The notes: generated by a model from the letters alone, not told the origin. DNA of 64,000 nucleotides from Nesterenkonia sp. (GCF_029265375.1 NZ_JAJUJJ010000001.1:1-64000), one strand, 5' to 3'; positions 34,406 through 44,487 are shown, numbered from the stretch's first letter. Translations and numbers: made by a program.

Positions 34406-35740
34406 ATGAGACGCGTCTCCCGACGGCAGTTCCTCTACGGAGGCTTTGGAGCAGGCACACTCGCCCTAGCCGGGTGCTCCACCCCGGGCACCTCTGCGGT
34501 GAACACCCAGCCGACTATCCCGCCCGCCGCCCAGGGCGAGACTGTCCGACTCACGTACTGGGCCTGGATCACCGACCTCCAGGTAGTCGCGGATATCTGG
34601 AACGAGCAGAACCCGCATATCCAGGTCGACGTTTCGTGGATTCCCGGTGCGACCGACGGCGGATACCAGAAGCTCTACAGCTCTCTGGCCGCGGGCGCAG
34701 GTCCGGACCTGGCCCAGGTGGAGCTGCGGGCTCTGCCGGAGTTCATGCTGGTCAACGGGCTCGTGGACCTTACCCGCTACGGGGTGGAGCAGTACGAGAA
34801 CCGGTTCGACGAAACCCTGTGGGGCCAGGTCAGCTTCGCCGACGGCGTCTATGGGATCCCGCAGGACTCTGGGCCGGTGGGGATGTACTACCGTCCCGAC
34901 CTCTTCGAGGAGGCGGGGGCGGAGATCCCCACCAGCTGGGTACAGTGGCGTGAGGCGGGTCGGGCGCTGAAGGAGAAAGGGATCTTCCTCGACTCCTTCC
35001 CCCTGACCGACGGTTCGGTTTTCACCGCCCACGCCATGCAGGCCGGAGCCACCTGGTTCCAGGCTGAAGAGGACAGCTGGGTGATCAACATGTCCGATGA
35101 GGCGACCCTCGATGTGGCCCGATTCTTCGACGAAGTCGTCGACGAGGGCCTGGTCACCACTCAGCACGAGCCGTACTCACCCGGTTGGTTTGCTGCCGCA
35201 AGCAACGACCAAATCGCCTCCCTGGTAAGCGCCAGCTGGGGCGATGCGCTCCTCTCCGGCGTCTCTGGCGCCGAGGGCCTATGGCGGGTGGCCCCTGCGC
35301 CCCGCTGGGAGCACGGATACGGCTCCTCCACGATAGGCGGCTCCACCTCGGCCGTTATGGCCAACTGCCAGCACCCGGCCGAGGCGCTTGAGTTCGCAGT
35401 CTGGCTTAACTCCCACCCTGAGGGGATCGACGGACTGATCGAGCACAGCGGTATCGGCTGGTCGGCCAACCCCGAGCACATCGGCACCCCGCGGCAGGGA
35501 CCCAGTGAGTTCTTCGGCGGGCAGGAGTACAACACCGAGGTGTTTGAACCCGCCGCTTATGACCAGAATCCCGACTGGCAGTGGTGGCCGATCGTACAGC
35601 AAACCTTCAGCATTCTGGGAGACGAGTTCCGCCGCAAGGCGCAGGGCCTCTCATTGGTCGATGCAGTCATCGCCGCCGAGGAAGCCACCATCGAGGTTTT
35701 CAAGAATAAGGGGCTGAGCATCCGAAGGGCCGACCGATGA
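34406..35740 (+). CDS. Sugar-binding lipoprotein of a second CUT1 transporter
   Basis: 444 residues. N-terminal VSRRQFLYGGFGAGTLALAGC is a Tat-type signal with lipobox LAGC. The body is a family 1 solute-binding protein (LTYWAWITDLQVVADIW, PDLAQVELRALPEF, AVMANCQHPAEALEFAVWL). AGGAGG at 34391-34396 fixes the ATG at 34406; the frame runs open further upstream across the promoter and is rejected there. Codon choice in 34406-37523 is somewhat looser than in neighbouring genes, hinting at separate ancestry. Leads an operon ending in a GH2 beta-galactosidase. Confidence 0.92.
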   Translation: MRRVSRRQFLYGGFGAGTLALAGCSTPGTSAVNTQPTIPPAAQGETVRLTYWAWITDLQVVADIWNEQNPHIQVDVSWIPGATDGGYQKLYSSLAAGAGPDLAQVELRALPEFMLVNGLVDLTRYGVEQYENRFDETLWGQVSFADGVYGIPQDSGPVGMYYRPDLFEEAGAEIPTSWVQWREAGRALKEKGIFLDSFPLTDGSVFTAHAMQAGATWFQAEEDSWVINMSDEATLDVARFFDEVVDEGLVTTQHEPYSPGWFAAASNDQIASLVSASWGDALLSGVSGAEGLWRVAPAPRWEHGYGSSTIGGSTSAVMANCQHPAEALEFAVWLNSHPEGIDGLIEHSGIGWSANPEHIGTPRQGPSEFFGGQEYNTEVFEPAAYDQNPDWQWWPIVQQTFSILGDEFRRKAQGLSLVDAVIAAEEATIEVFKNKGLSIRRADR

Positions 35741-36627
35741 AAGCATCTGCTGAGAAACGTGCACCCTGGATCCTCCTGGCACCATTTCTGATCCTCTTCC
35801 TTTTCACCTTCGTTATGCCGATCCTTATGGCGATCAGTCAGAGCTTCACCATGATCGAGCGCGAAGGGCTCTTCGGAGAGGAGGGTATCTCCACGTCCTT
35901 CGCCTGGTTCGAGAACTACAGGCTCGCTCTGGCCGACGGCGCCTTCGTGGCCTCGATCGGACGCATGTTCCTCTTCGGCATTGTTCAGGTGCCTATCATG
36001 ATCACCCTAGCCACTGTGCTGGCACTCATGCTGGAATCGGCGTCCGCGCGCTGGCCCGGCTTCTTTCGCGCCGCCTACTTCATGCCCTACGGCGTCCCGG
36101 GGGTGCTTGCCACGATCCTCTGGTCTTTCCTCTACGTGCCAGGGCTGAGTCCCATCGTCGACACTGCCCACTCGTGGTTCGGTCTTGAGCTGGACTTCCT
36201 GAGCTCGGGCACCGTCCTGTGGTCCATCGCGAACATTGTGACCTGGAGCTACACGGGCTACAACATGCTGATCATCATTGCCCAACTGAAATCCATCCCG
36301 GGCGACCTCTACGAGGCGGCCCGGGTCGACGGCGCCGGGCCTCTGCGCACGGCGCTGACCATCCAGCTGCCGCTGATCCGGCCGGCCCTGGTACTGACCA
36401 CGGTGTTCTCGATCATCGGCACCCTGCAGCTGTTCGCCGAGCCGCAGCTTCTTCAGCAGGTCTCCCCAGCGATCGACTCCCAGTACACGCCCAACCTCTC
36501 GGCCTACACCACCGCCTTCCAGTACAACGACTACACGGTGGCCGCGGCCCAGGCTGTCCTGATCGCCTTGGTGGCATTCCTGCTGTCATTCACTTTCCTC
36601 CGTCTGACGAACAGGAGCTCCCGATGA
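35737..36627 (+). CDS. Carbohydrate ABC permease (MalF-like), second system
   Basis: 296 residues with six membrane segments starting WILLAPFLILFLFTFVMPIL. EAA loop YEAARVDGAGPLRTALTIQLP. The ATG overlaps the binding-protein stop (ATGA). Part of binding protein-permease-permease-lacZ, so probably imports a beta-galactoside (inference from the operon). Confidence 0.92.
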   Translation: MKASAEKRAPWILLAPFLILFLFTFVMPILMAISQSFTMIEREGLFGEEGISTSFAWFENYRLALADGAFVASIGRMFLFGIVQVPIMITLATVLALMLESASARWPGFFRAAYFMPYGVPGVLATILWSFLYVPGLSPIVDTAHSWFGLELDFLSSGTVLWSIANIVTWSYTGYNMLIIIAQLKSIPGDLYEAARVDGAGPLRTALTIQLPLIRPALVLTTVFSIIGTLQLFAEPQLLQQVSPAIDSQYTPNLSAYTTAFQYNDYTVAAAQAVLIALVAFLLSFTFLRLTNRSSR

Positions 36628-37523
36628 GCGGCACCGCCGAACAGGCGCAGCCTACGGTCCATCGCACCGCCGAAGAAGTCTCCCGTCGCGGCTCCGCACA
36701 GACGATTATCGTCACCGGAATCCTGGTCATCGTCACCCTGTACTTCCTGGTGCCGGTGTACTGGGTTGTGGTGGCCGCCTCGAAGTCCACCGACGACCTC
36801 TTCAGCACCCACGGCTTCCTCTTCTCCGCGTCCTTCCAACTGTTCGAGAACATCACCCAGGTCCTCAGCTTCGACAACGGGATCTTTATCCGTTGGCTGC
36901 TGAACTCGGTGCTCTACGCGGGAGTCGGCTCGTTGATCGCCACCTACTTCGCAGCGGCAGCGGGATACGCTCTATCGACCTACGCGTTCAGGGGGCGAAA
37001 TGTCATCTTCGGCATTGTGTTGGGCGGCGTGCTGGTGCCGGGAACCGCGACCGCGCTGCCCCTGTTCCTACTCTTCAGCCAGATCGGAATGGTCAACACC
37101 TACTGGAGTGTGCTGATCCCCTCATTAGTCTCGCCCTTTGGCCTGTTCCTCTGCCGGATCTACGCCGACGCCACCGTGGACAAGTCGCTAGTAGAAGCAG
37201 CTAGGATCGACGGCGTCGGCGAGATCAAGATCTTCCACACGGTGGGGTTACGCATCATGACCCCGGCTCTGGTCACCGTCTTCCTCTTCCAGCTGGTCGG
37301 GATCTGGAACAACTACTTCCTGCCCCTGGTGATGCTCACCGACGAAGGCCTGTTCCCCATCACCCTGGGGCTAAACCACTGGAGAAGCCAGACCGACCGG
37401 CTCCCCGAGTTCTACGAGCTGACCACCGGGGGCGTGCTGCTCTCGGTAATCCCCCTGGCCATCGCAATGATCGTGCTGCAGCGCTTCTGGCGCGGCGGCC
37501 TGACCGAAGGTGCTGTGAAGTAA
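36624..37523 (+). CDS. Carbohydrate ABC permease (MalG-like), second system
   Basis: 299 residues with six membrane segments and EAA loop VEAARIDGVGEIKIFHTVGL. AGGAG stands before ATG 36624, which overlaps the preceding stop (ATGA). The frame is open far upstream, but those residues lack hydrophobic character and overlap the MalF-like gene. No ATPase gene accompanies this operon. Confidence 0.92.
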   Translation: MSGTAEQAQPTVHRTAEEVSRRGSAQTIIVTGILVIVTLYFLVPVYWVVVAASKSTDDLFSTHGFLFSASFQLFENITQVLSFDNGIFIRWLLNSVLYAGVGSLIATYFAAAAGYALSTYAFRGRNVIFGIVLGGVLVPGTATALPLFLLFSQIGMVNTYWSVLIPSLVSPFGLFLCRIYADATVDKSLVEAARIDGVGEIKIFHTVGLRIMTPALVTVFLFQLVGIWNNYFLPLVMLTDEGLFPITLGLNHWRSQTDRLPEFYELTTGGVLLSVIPLAIAMIVLQRFWRGGLTEGAVK

Positions 37524-40500
37524 TTGACCCCTCGCGTGCCCGATTCCGCCCACCTCGTCCTTGAGCCTCATATCTCCTACGAGCCTTTCGCCGGGAAGCT
37601 GGTGCCGCCCCGGTCCTGGCTGGTGGAGGCCAGTAACGCCGAGTCGCAGCGGCTCGACGGTCCCTGGGCCTTCCGCCTGCTTCCCGGCGTCCCCGGGACC
37701 CCGGGCGCCCACGGCGTGCTGCCCGAAGGTGAGGATCCGGACAGCTTCGCCGCAGGTGAGTACGACGACAGCGGCTGGGACACCATCGAGCTGCCCTGCC
37801 ACTGGGTGCTGGACCGCCGCGGCGGAACCGGCCCCGACGGCGAGGAGGTGCCCGCCGGAGCACCGGGCCGCTTCGGCCGCCCCATCTACACCAATGTGCA
37901 GTACCCCTTCCCTGTGGATCCGCCGCATGTGCCCGATGCCAACCCCACCGGGGATCACCGCCGCCGGTTCGAGGTCTCCCAGCAGTGGCTGGACACCGGA
38001 CGGGTTCTGCTGCGCTTCGACGGCGCGGAGTCCTTCCTGCAGGTCTGGGTCAACGGCGTCTGGATCGGGCAGGCCTTCGGCTCCCGGCTGGCCCACGAGT
38101 TCGACGTCACCGAGGCGGTGACCGCCGGGCAGAACACGGTGGCGGTGCGGGTGATCCAGTGGTCGGCCGGCAGCTATCTGGAGGACCAGGACCAGTGGTG
38201 GCTGCCCGGGATCTTCCGCGAGGTGACCCTGCTGCACCGGCCGGAGGGCGGCATCGAGGATCTCTGGCTGAACCCGGACTACGACGCCGCCAGCGGCATC
38301 GGCGCCCTTCACCCAGAAGTGCGGGCGGCAGATTCTGCCTATCCGCTGCGCCTGCAGATCCCGGAGCTGGACGTCGATCTGACCTGGGAGGACGCCTCCG
38401 CAGTGGGTGAGGTCGTCGTGGGTGCCGAGGGCGTACCCGCCCCGGAGCCCTGGTCGCCGGAGAGTCCGCGGCTCTATGACGTCGTCGTCAGGTCATCTGC
38501 GGAGACCCTGCGGCTGCGCACCGGGTTCCGGCGTGTGGAGATCCGCGGGGACCGGCTTCTGGCCAACGGCCGCCCGCTGGTCTTCTCCGGGATGAACCGG
38601 CATGAGACCCACCCGGACCGCGGCCGGGTCTTCGACGAGGACCACGCCCGTGAGGATCTGGCGCTGATGAAGCGCCACAATGTCAACGCGATCCGCACCA
38701 GCCACTATCCGCCGCATCCCAGACTGCTGGACCTGGCCGACGAGCTGGGCCTGTGGGTGGTGCTGGAGTGCGATCTGGAGACCCACGGCTTCGAGGCCGG
38801 CGGTTGGGTGGACAACCCCAGCGACGATCCGCGGTGGCGGGCGGCGTATCTGGACCGGATCGAGCGCACGGTGGAGCGGGACAAGAACCATCCCAGCATC
38901 GTGCTGTGGTCCCTGGGCAATGAGTCCGGCACCGGGCAGAATCTTGCCGCCATGGCCGAATGGGTGCACCGCCGCGACCCCAGCCGCCCGGTGCACTACG
39001 AGGGCGACTACACCGGGGCCTACACCGATGTGTATTCCCGCATGTACGCCCAGGTCCTGGAGACCGAGTCCATTGCGCGCGACGACGACTTCCAACCGCT
39101 GCTGGGCTGCAGTGTGGCCGAGAGTGCGCGGCAGCGCTCCAAGCCGTTCGTGCACTGCGAGTACGCCCACGCGATGGGCAACGGCCCCGGGGCCCTGGAT
39201 AGATACCGGGAGATGGTGGACCGCTGCGGCCGGCTGCACGGCGGGTTCATCTGGGAGTGGCGGGACCATGGGATCCGCACTGTGGACCCGGCAACCGGCA
39301 CCGAGTTCTTCGGCTATGGCGGAGACTTCGGCGAGGTGGTCCATGACGGAAACTTCGTGATGGACGGGATGGTCCTCTCCGACGGCACTCCCTCCCCCGG
39401 TCTGAAGGAATTCGCCGCCGTGGAGGCCCCCGTGGTGATCCGCCGTGCCGGACTCGGGGCGGTGCAGGTGCGCAGCCGGCGCTGCGCCGCCGACACCTCC
39501 GACCTGCTGCTGCACTGGCGGCTGGAGGCCGACGGCTATGAGGTGGCCGCCGGGACCGCGCAGCTGCAGGACGAATCAGGACAGGCGATCCCCGCCGGGG
39601 AGCAGGCCTCTGTGCGGGTGGTGGCCGAGGATGAGCTTGCGGGCCATCTGAAACGGCTGGAGCCGGGGCAGGAGGCGCACCTGCGCGTGGAGGCTGCCCT
39701 GCGTGCGGGGACGCCCTGGGCCCCGGCCGGGCACGTGGTGGCTCGAGCGCAGTGGGAGGAGTCTGTCGCCGGTGCCGCTGCCGCGGTGAGACGTTCCTCG
39801 CCGACGACCGCGGAGCCGCTGACCCTGGCCGAGACGGGACTGGCCGAATTCGCCGGCGCTGCGCTTCAGCGACTGGCCGGGGCTCCGGTGCTCGGGCCCA
39901 CAGTCGAGCTCTTCAGGGCCCCGACTGACAATGACGAGGGCGCCTCCCGCCCCGACTATGACAGATTCGACCCCGCGGACTTCAATGCTCATGAGGAACA
40001 CCCAGTCTCCTCGGCCGAGCGCTGGCGCCGCGCCGGTCTGCACCGGCTGGCCCATCGGGTGATCTCGGTGGAGCGGGACGAACGACAGCTCACCGTGCGC
40101 CGCCGCACCGCTGCGGCGCAGAGCCGGGCGGCAGTGGACGTCACCGAGCGCTGGACCGCTGTGGCCGGGCCTGAAGGGCCGGAGCTGCGCTGCGAAGTGA
40201 CCATGGTGCCGAATGCGGTGTGGGACCACGTCTGGCCGCGGCTGGGGATTCATCTGGTGCTGCCCGATGTAGGTGACACCCGGTTGGACGGTGCCTCATG
40301 GTTCGGCCTCGGGCCGCACGACGCGTATCCGGACACGGCGCATTCGGTGCATCTGGGACGGTTCTCCGCCGATATCGAGGAGCTGACGGTGGACTACGCC
40401 CGGCCTCAGGAGTCCGGGCACCGGCCCGGGCTGCGGGAGCTCACCCTGCGCCGCGGCGGCACCGACTGGCTGGAGATCCTCTCCGAGCCGGACGCCGCAA

Positions 40501-40715
40501 GCCGCCGTCCCGGGTTCACGCTCAGCAGGCACTCGGCCCAGGAGCTGGCTGCTGCCGCTCATCGGCATGAGTTGCCGGAGTCCTCGGCCACGCATCTGTA
40601 CCTGGACGTGGCTCAGCACGGCCTGGGCTCGCGGGCCTGCGGCCCGGATGTCTGGCCGACGGCGATGCTGCGTCCGGAGGCGCGCACGCTCGCCCTTCGG
40701 TTCCGCAGAGCCTGA
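37524..40715 (+). CDS. lacZ: GH2 beta-galactosidase (LacZ type)
   Basis: About 1,063 residues, the size of E. coli LacZ. GH2 sugar-binding, immunoglobulin-like and TIM-barrel domains are followed by the small-chain domain (GPTVELFRAPTDND, LLHWRLEADG). The acid/base Glu is in LWSLGNESGTGQN and the nucleophile in VHCEYAHAMGNGPGALDRY; GMNRHETHPDRGRVF and IRTSHYPPHPRLLDL are also typical. No signal peptide, hence cytoplasmic. Start TTG 37524 lies directly after the permease stop; GTG 37536 is an alternative. It meets the lactonase gene tail to tail with 13 bases between. Confidence 0.95.
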   Translation: MTPRVPDSAHLVLEPHISYEPFAGKLVPPRSWLVEASNAESQRLDGPWAFRLLPGVPGTPGAHGVLPEGEDPDSFAAGEYDDSGWDTIELPCHWVLDRRGGTGPDGEEVPAGAPGRFGRPIYTNVQYPFPVDPPHVPDANPTGDHRRRFEVSQQWLDTGRVLLRFDGAESFLQVWVNGVWIGQAFGSRLAHEFDVTEAVTAGQNTVAVRVIQWSAGSYLEDQDQWWLPGIFREVTLLHRPEGGIEDLWLNPDYDAASGIGALHPEVRAADSAYPLRLQIPELDVDLTWEDASAVGEVVVGAEGVPAPEPWSPESPRLYDVVVRSSAETLRLRTGFRRVEIRGDRLLANGRPLVFSGMNRHETHPDRGRVFDEDHAREDLALMKRHNVNAIRTSHYPPHPRLLDLADELGLWVVLECDLETHGFEAGGWVDNPSDDPRWRAAYLDRIERTVERDKNHPSIVLWSLGNESGTGQNLAAMAEWVHRRDPSRPVHYEGDYTGAYTDVYSRMYAQVLETESIARDDDFQPLLGCSVAESARQRSKPFVHCEYAHAMGNGPGALDRYREMVDRCGRLHGGFIWEWRDHGIRTVDPATGTEFFGYGGDFGEVVHDGNFVMDGMVLSDGTPSPGLKEFAAVEAPVVIRRAGLGAVQVRSRRCAADTSDLLLHWRLEADGYEVAAGTAQLQDESGQAIPAGEQASVRVVAEDELAGHLKRLEPGQEAHLRVEAALRAGTPWAPAGHVVARAQWEESVAGAAAAVRRSSPTTAEPLTLAETGLAEFAGAALQRLAGAPVLGPTVELFRAPTDNDEGASRPDYDRFDPADFNAHEEHPVSSAERWRRAGLHRLAHRVISVERDERQLTVRRRTAAAQSRAAVDVTERWTAVAGPEGPELRCEVTMVPNAVWDHVWPRLGIHLVLPDVGDTRLDGASWFGLGPHDAYPDTAHSVHLGRFSADIEELTVDYARPQESGHRPGLRELTLRRGGTDWLEILSEPDAASRRPGFTLSRHSAQELAAAAHRHELPESSATHLYLDVAQHGLGSRACGPDVWPTAMLRPEARTLALRFRRA

Positions 40716-40728
40716 CTGGCGCGCTGGA

Positions 40729-41721
40729 CTAGCCCCGGAAGCGGTCGGCGGGGCGGCCCGGCACGCGGACTTCGGCGGTGATGACCCGGCCGTCGTGCTC
40801 GGCCGGCTCCTCGAGCCCGATGGTGGCAGAGGTGACCAGCACACGGTAGGGGGCCTCGGCGCTCAGCGCCACTGAGGTGGGCTGCCTCACGGGCACGGGA
40901 ATCCTCTCCAGCAGCTCGCCGCTCGGCGAGTACCGGTGCAGGCAGGAGGCGCCCCAGACCGCCTGCCACAGGCAGCCCTCGGCGTCGACTGTCATACCGT
41001 CCGGCCCTCCCTCACTGATCTTCACGAACTTCTGCGGCTCGGAGAGCGTCCCGGTGGCGGGGTCGACGTCGTAGGTGCTGATCCATCCGGTGGGGGTGTC
41101 AGCCAGGTACATGGTGCGGCCGTCGACGCTGAAGGCCGGCCCATTGGGGATGGACATCTCCTCCAGGACGACTGAGACGCTCCCGTCCGGGTCGAGGCGG
41201 GCCAGGAAGCCCCGCCCCTGGTCGCCGCCATAGGCCATGGCCCCGACCCAGAAGCGGCCGTGAGGGTCGGCGACGGCGTCGTTGACGCGCAGCTCCGGCT
41301 CCTCTCGGCGGTCCGCCGGTGAGGCGATCAGCTCGGTCTCGTGCAGAAGGCCGTCCTCGGCGCGCAGCAGCGAGAGCCCCTTGCCGAGCGCGGCCACCCA
41401 GGTGCCCGTCTCCCATCCGGCCTCTGCCGCGGCCGGCGCCACGGCACCTAGGGGGCGGTCCATCTCAGCGCGCAGTCTCAGCTGGGATCCGGGCTCTCCG
41501 GGGGTGCTGAACAGCCGTCCCTGCAGCAGGTCCACGCAGACAAAACCCCCGGCCCCGCCGGACTCCCCGGCGCCACCGGTCTTCTCTGAACCCAGGTATC
41601 TGGCGCCCTCGCCCAGCTGCCAGCGCCGCTGATCCACCGGCTCCCAGGGTCCGGTCACCGCAGACTCCCCGGAGTGCCGGGGCTCGGCTGCTGCGTGATG
41701 GTCCCTCATATGCTGATTCAT
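40729..41721 (-). CDS. SMP-30/gluconolactonase family lactonase
   Basis: 330 residues; six-bladed beta-propeller that opens sugar lactones using one divalent metal. Metal-site segments are visible: LRVNDAVADPHGRFWVGAM (Asn), SIPNGPAFSVDGRTMYLADT (Asn) and GGPDGMTVDAEGCLW (Asp). Last gene of the galactonate cluster, its ATG overlapping the kinase stop (ATGA). In that setting it most likely hydrolyses D-galactono-lactone to galactonate (inference). Confidence 0.88.
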   Translation of the reverse strand: MNQHMRDHHAAAEPRHSGESAVTGPWEPVDQRRWQLGEGARYLGSEKTGGAGESGGAGGFVCVDLLQGRLFSTPGEPGSQLRLRAEMDRPLGAVAPAAAEAGWETGTWVAALGKGLSLLRAEDGLLHETELIASPADRREEPELRVNDAVADPHGRFWVGAMAYGGDQGRGFLARLDPDGSVSVVLEEMSIPNGPAFSVDGRTMYLADTPTGWISTYDVDPATGTLSEPQKFVKISEGGPDGMTVDAEGCLWQAVWGASCLHRYSPSGELLERIPVPVRQPTSVALSAEAPYRVLVTSATIGLEEPAEHDGRVITAEVRVPGRPADRFRG

Positions 41722-42650
41722 CGGATGCTCTCTCCTTCGTCGACGTTGAGCAGGGTCAGCTCCTCCCGTCTCGGCAGGCCTTCCCAGTCCCCTGCGCTGG
41801 CCACGGCGAACGCTCCGAGCGTCGCACCGCGGCCGAGCCGCTGCGGCACGGCCAGTCCGTCCAGCACCCCGGAGAGGTAGCCCGCGCTGAACGCGTCCCC
41901 GGCCCCGATGGTGTCCACCACCTGCACCTTCCGGGAGGGGACGGACACTTCGCCTTCCGGGGTCACCGCCGAGGCACCCTCCGCGCCGCGCTTGATCACC
42001 ACCTCAGCCACACCGGCCTCCAGCAGCTCCTCCGGCTCGGCGGCCACCAGCTCCAGCTCATCGGCGGAGGCGACGACGACGTCGGCCCGCCGGGCGAGGT
42101 CGCGCAGCACCGGGCGGGCCTGCTCGCGGGTCCAGAGCCTGCCGCGGAAGTTCACGTCCACGCTGACCAGCGCTCCCTGGCCGCGCGCCCCGGCCACCAG
42201 GTCGCTCAGCGCCTGCCGCGTCGAGCCTGAGAGGGCCGCGGTGATGCCCGTGACGTGCAGGATGCGCGGCCGCAGCGAGAGGGCGGCCTCGACGTCCTCG
42301 GTGCTCCACCGTGAGCCCGCGGAGCCGGCCCGGTGGTACTCCACCCGGGTGAGGTCCGGCAGGCGCCGCTCGAACAGCAGCAGCCCGGTTCCGGCCTCCG
42401 GGTCCCGCACCACGGTGCTGGTGTCCACGCCCTCGGCCCGCAGGGTGCGCAGGATGAGCTCGGCGGACTCGTCGGCCCCCAGCCGGCCCGACCATGCGGC
42501 GCGGTGGCCCAGCCGTGCCAGACCGATGGCGAGGTTGCTCTCCGCACCGGCCACGGTGATCCGGGCCTGTCCGCCCAGCTGGAGGGGCCCTGCGCAGCGG
42601 ACCGCGGTCATCGTCTCGCCCACGGTGAGGACGTCCACCCCCGCACTCAC
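41718..42650 (-). CDS. PfkB family 2-dehydro-3-deoxygalactonokinase
   Basis: 310 residues of the ribokinase/PfkB fold. The substrate-side motif TVAGAESNLAIGLARLGHRAAWSGRLG is near the N-terminus and the ATP/anion-hole motif DTIGAGDAFSAGYLSG near the C-terminus. PfkB enzymes with this look include KDG kinases; placement between aldolase and lactonase genes of the galactonate route suggests phosphorylation of 2-keto-3-deoxygalactonate. E. coli DgoK is of a different family, so this would be a non-homologous replacement. Confidence 0.85.
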   Translation of the reverse strand: MSAGVDVLTVGETMTAVRCAGPLQLGGQARITVAGAESNLAIGLARLGHRAAWSGRLGADESAELILRTLRAEGVDTSTVVRDPEAGTGLLLFERRLPDLTRVEYHRAGSAGSRWSTEDVEAALSLRPRILHVTGITAALSGSTRQALSDLVAGARGQGALVSVDVNFRGRLWTREQARPVLRDLARRADVVVASADELELVAAEPEELLEAGVAEVVIKRGAEGASAVTPEGEVSVPSRKVQVVDTIGAGDAFSAGYLSGVLDGLAVPQRLGRGATLGAFAVASAGDWEGLPRREELTLLNVDEGESIR

Positions 42651-43276
42651 TGCCGCACCGCCTCGAGGAACTGCCCGGCGCGCGAGCGGAGGTCCTCCAG
42701 GCTGCCGCCGTCGGGCGCATCCCCGCAGAGCGGAGTGGCCACACCGACGGCGAGCGCGCCCTGCCCCAGGTAGGCGGGCACGTCCTCGACGCCTACTCCG
42801 CCCACCGGGACCAGCGGGACCTCCGGAAAGGGGCCGCGCAGGTCCTTCAGATAGCCGGGGCCGAAGCGCCCGGCGGGGAAGATCTTCACCGCATCCGCCC
42901 CCTGGTCCACGGCGCTGAGCACCTCGGTGGGGGTCATCGCCCCGGCCAGGACGGGGACTCCGGCCGAGACGGCGTGGGCGACCGAGGGTGCCAGCGCAGG
43001 GGTGACGATGTAGCCGGCGCCGTGCTCCAGGGCGGCATCGGCATCCGCGGGCGTCAGCACCGTGCCCGCGCCGACCTCCACGTGCCCGCCGGCCTGACGG
43101 GTGACCTCACGGAGCACATGCAGGGCGTCCGCACTGGTCAGGGAGATCTCGAAGAAGCGCGCCCCCGCCTCGGCAAGGGTCAGCGCCGAGGCGATGCTGG
43201 CCTGGGGATCACCGCCCCGGATGATGCCGAGCAGCCGGTGCTCCCCCAGCCGCTCGATGAAGCTCTGCTCTGCCAT
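42647..43276 (-). CDS. dgoA: 2-dehydro-3-deoxy-6-phosphogalactonate aldolase
   Basis: About 209 residues; class I KDPG/KDPGal aldolase splitting the sugar acid phosphate into pyruvate and glyceraldehyde-3-phosphate. Seen: LLGIIRGGDPQ, FFEISLTS (catalytic Glu), VGAGTVLTPADAD, IVTPALAP, the Schiff-base Lys in DAVKIFPAGRFGP, and PVGGVGVEDV. The ATG at 43276 is six bases after GAGGAG; an ATG at 43282 is too close to it. Its stop overlaps the kinase start (ATGA). KDPGal specificity is inferred from DgoD next door. Confidence 0.9.
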   Translation of the reverse strand: MAEQSFIERLGEHRLLGIIRGGDPQASIASALTLAEAGARFFEISLTSADALHVLREVTRQAGGHVEVGAGTVLTPADADAALEHGAGYIVTPALAPSVAHAVSAGVPVLAGAMTPTEVLSAVDQGADAVKIFPAGRFGPGYLKDLRGPFPEVPLVPVGGVGVEDVPAYLGQGALAVGVATPLCGDAPDGGSLEDLRSRAGQFLEAVRQ

Positions 43277-43338
43277 GGTCATCTCCTCACTCTCGCTGCC
43301 GTCCTCGTCGCTCTCTCTGATCGCTCCGCGGCTGTCCC

Positions 43339-44487
43339 TCACCACTCCGCGAAGGAGCCGTCGGGGTGCTCCCAGACCGGGTTCCGCCAGCTGCCCCCGC
43401 GGGCGTCGGCAGCCCGGACCGCCTCCTCGTCCACCTCCACGCCCAGGCCCGGGGCGTCCCAGCGGCGGATCCACCCGTCGGGGAACTGCAGGGGGGCGGT
43501 GTCGAGGACATAGTCCAGGGGCTGGGCGGCGCCGTCGTTGTAGTGGATGCCGATGGACTGCTCCTGGATGAGGAAGTTCGGGGTGGCGAAGTCCACCTGG
43601 AGGCAGGAGGCCAGCGCCAGCGGCCCCAGCGGGCAGTGCGGGGCGAAGAGTGCGCCGTGCATCTCCGCGAGCGCGGCGATCCTGCGGGACTCGGAGATCC
43701 CGCCCGCATGGGAGAGGTCAGGCTGGACGACGGCGACGCCGGCCACGAGCACCGGCTGGAAGCTCACCCGGTCATAGAGCCGCTCGCCGGTGGCCAGCGG
43801 AATGGTGGTGGAGGCTGTCAGGGCGGGCAGCCGGGAGCCGAGCTCCGGCAGCACCGGCTCCTCCACGAAGAGCGGGGAGACCGGCTCCAGGGCGTGCAGC
43901 AGCCGCCGCGCATCGGCGGGGCCGACCCGGCCGTGGAAGTCCAGGGCGATGCCGAAGTCCTCGCCCACCGCCTCCCGCACCGCCTCCGCACGGGCGACCA
44001 CCTCACGGATGCTGGGAGCCGCGGCGATCCGGTCCCACCGGCCGGTGGCGTTCATCTTCACCGCGGTGAGGCCGGCCTCGGCCTGCTGCCTGGCAGAGTC
44101 GGCCACGTCGTCCGGGTCGTCCCCGCCGATCCAGCCGTACATGCGGACCTTGTCCCGCACCGGCCCGCCGAGCAGCACATGCACGGGCACTCCCAGCGAC
44201 TTGCCCAGGATGTCCCAGAGCGCCTGATCCAGCCCGGAGACCGCACTGGAGAGGATCGGCCCGCCCCGGTAGAAGCCGGCCTTGGTCATCTTCTGCCAGT
44301 GCCGTTCGATCTGGCGGGGGTCCTGGCCGATGAGCATCTCGGAGAGCTCCCTGACGGCAGCCCGCACGGTCTCGGAGCGGCCCTCGACGACCGGCTCGCC
44401 CCAGCCGACGATGCCCTCGTCGGTCTCCACGCGGCAGAAGACCCACCGCGGCGGCACGGCGAAGGTCTCGATCCTGGTGATCTTCAT
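43339..44487 (-). CDS. dgoD: D-galactonate dehydratase
   Basis: 382 residues, the length of E. coli DgoD. Enolase-superfamily enzyme dehydrating D-galactonate to 2-keto-3-deoxygalactonate. Starts MKITRIETF; metal ligands and the DgoD-specific acid are seen in IALDFHGRVGP, LFVEEPVLPE and ATGERLYDR, followed by VVQPDLSHAGGISE and the APHCPLGPLALASCLQVDF block with catalytic His, then QEQSIGIHYN. These blocks match what I recall of E. coli DgoD closely. ATG 44487 overlaps the regulator stop (ATGA). Confidence 0.95.
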   Translation of the reverse strand: MKITRIETFAVPPRWVFCRVETDEGIVGWGEPVVEGRSETVRAAVRELSEMLIGQDPRQIERHWQKMTKAGFYRGGPILSSAVSGLDQALWDILGKSLGVPVHVLLGGPVRDKVRMYGWIGGDDPDDVADSARQQAEAGLTAVKMNATGRWDRIAAAPSIREVVARAEAVREAVGEDFGIALDFHGRVGPADARRLLHALEPVSPLFVEEPVLPELGSRLPALTASTTIPLATGERLYDRVSFQPVLVAGVAVVQPDLSHAGGISESRRIAALAEMHGALFAPHCPLGPLALASCLQVDFATPNFLIQEQSIGIHYNDGAAQPLDYVLDTAPLQFPDGWIRRWDAPGLGVEVDEEAVRAADARGGSWRNPVWEHPDGSFAEW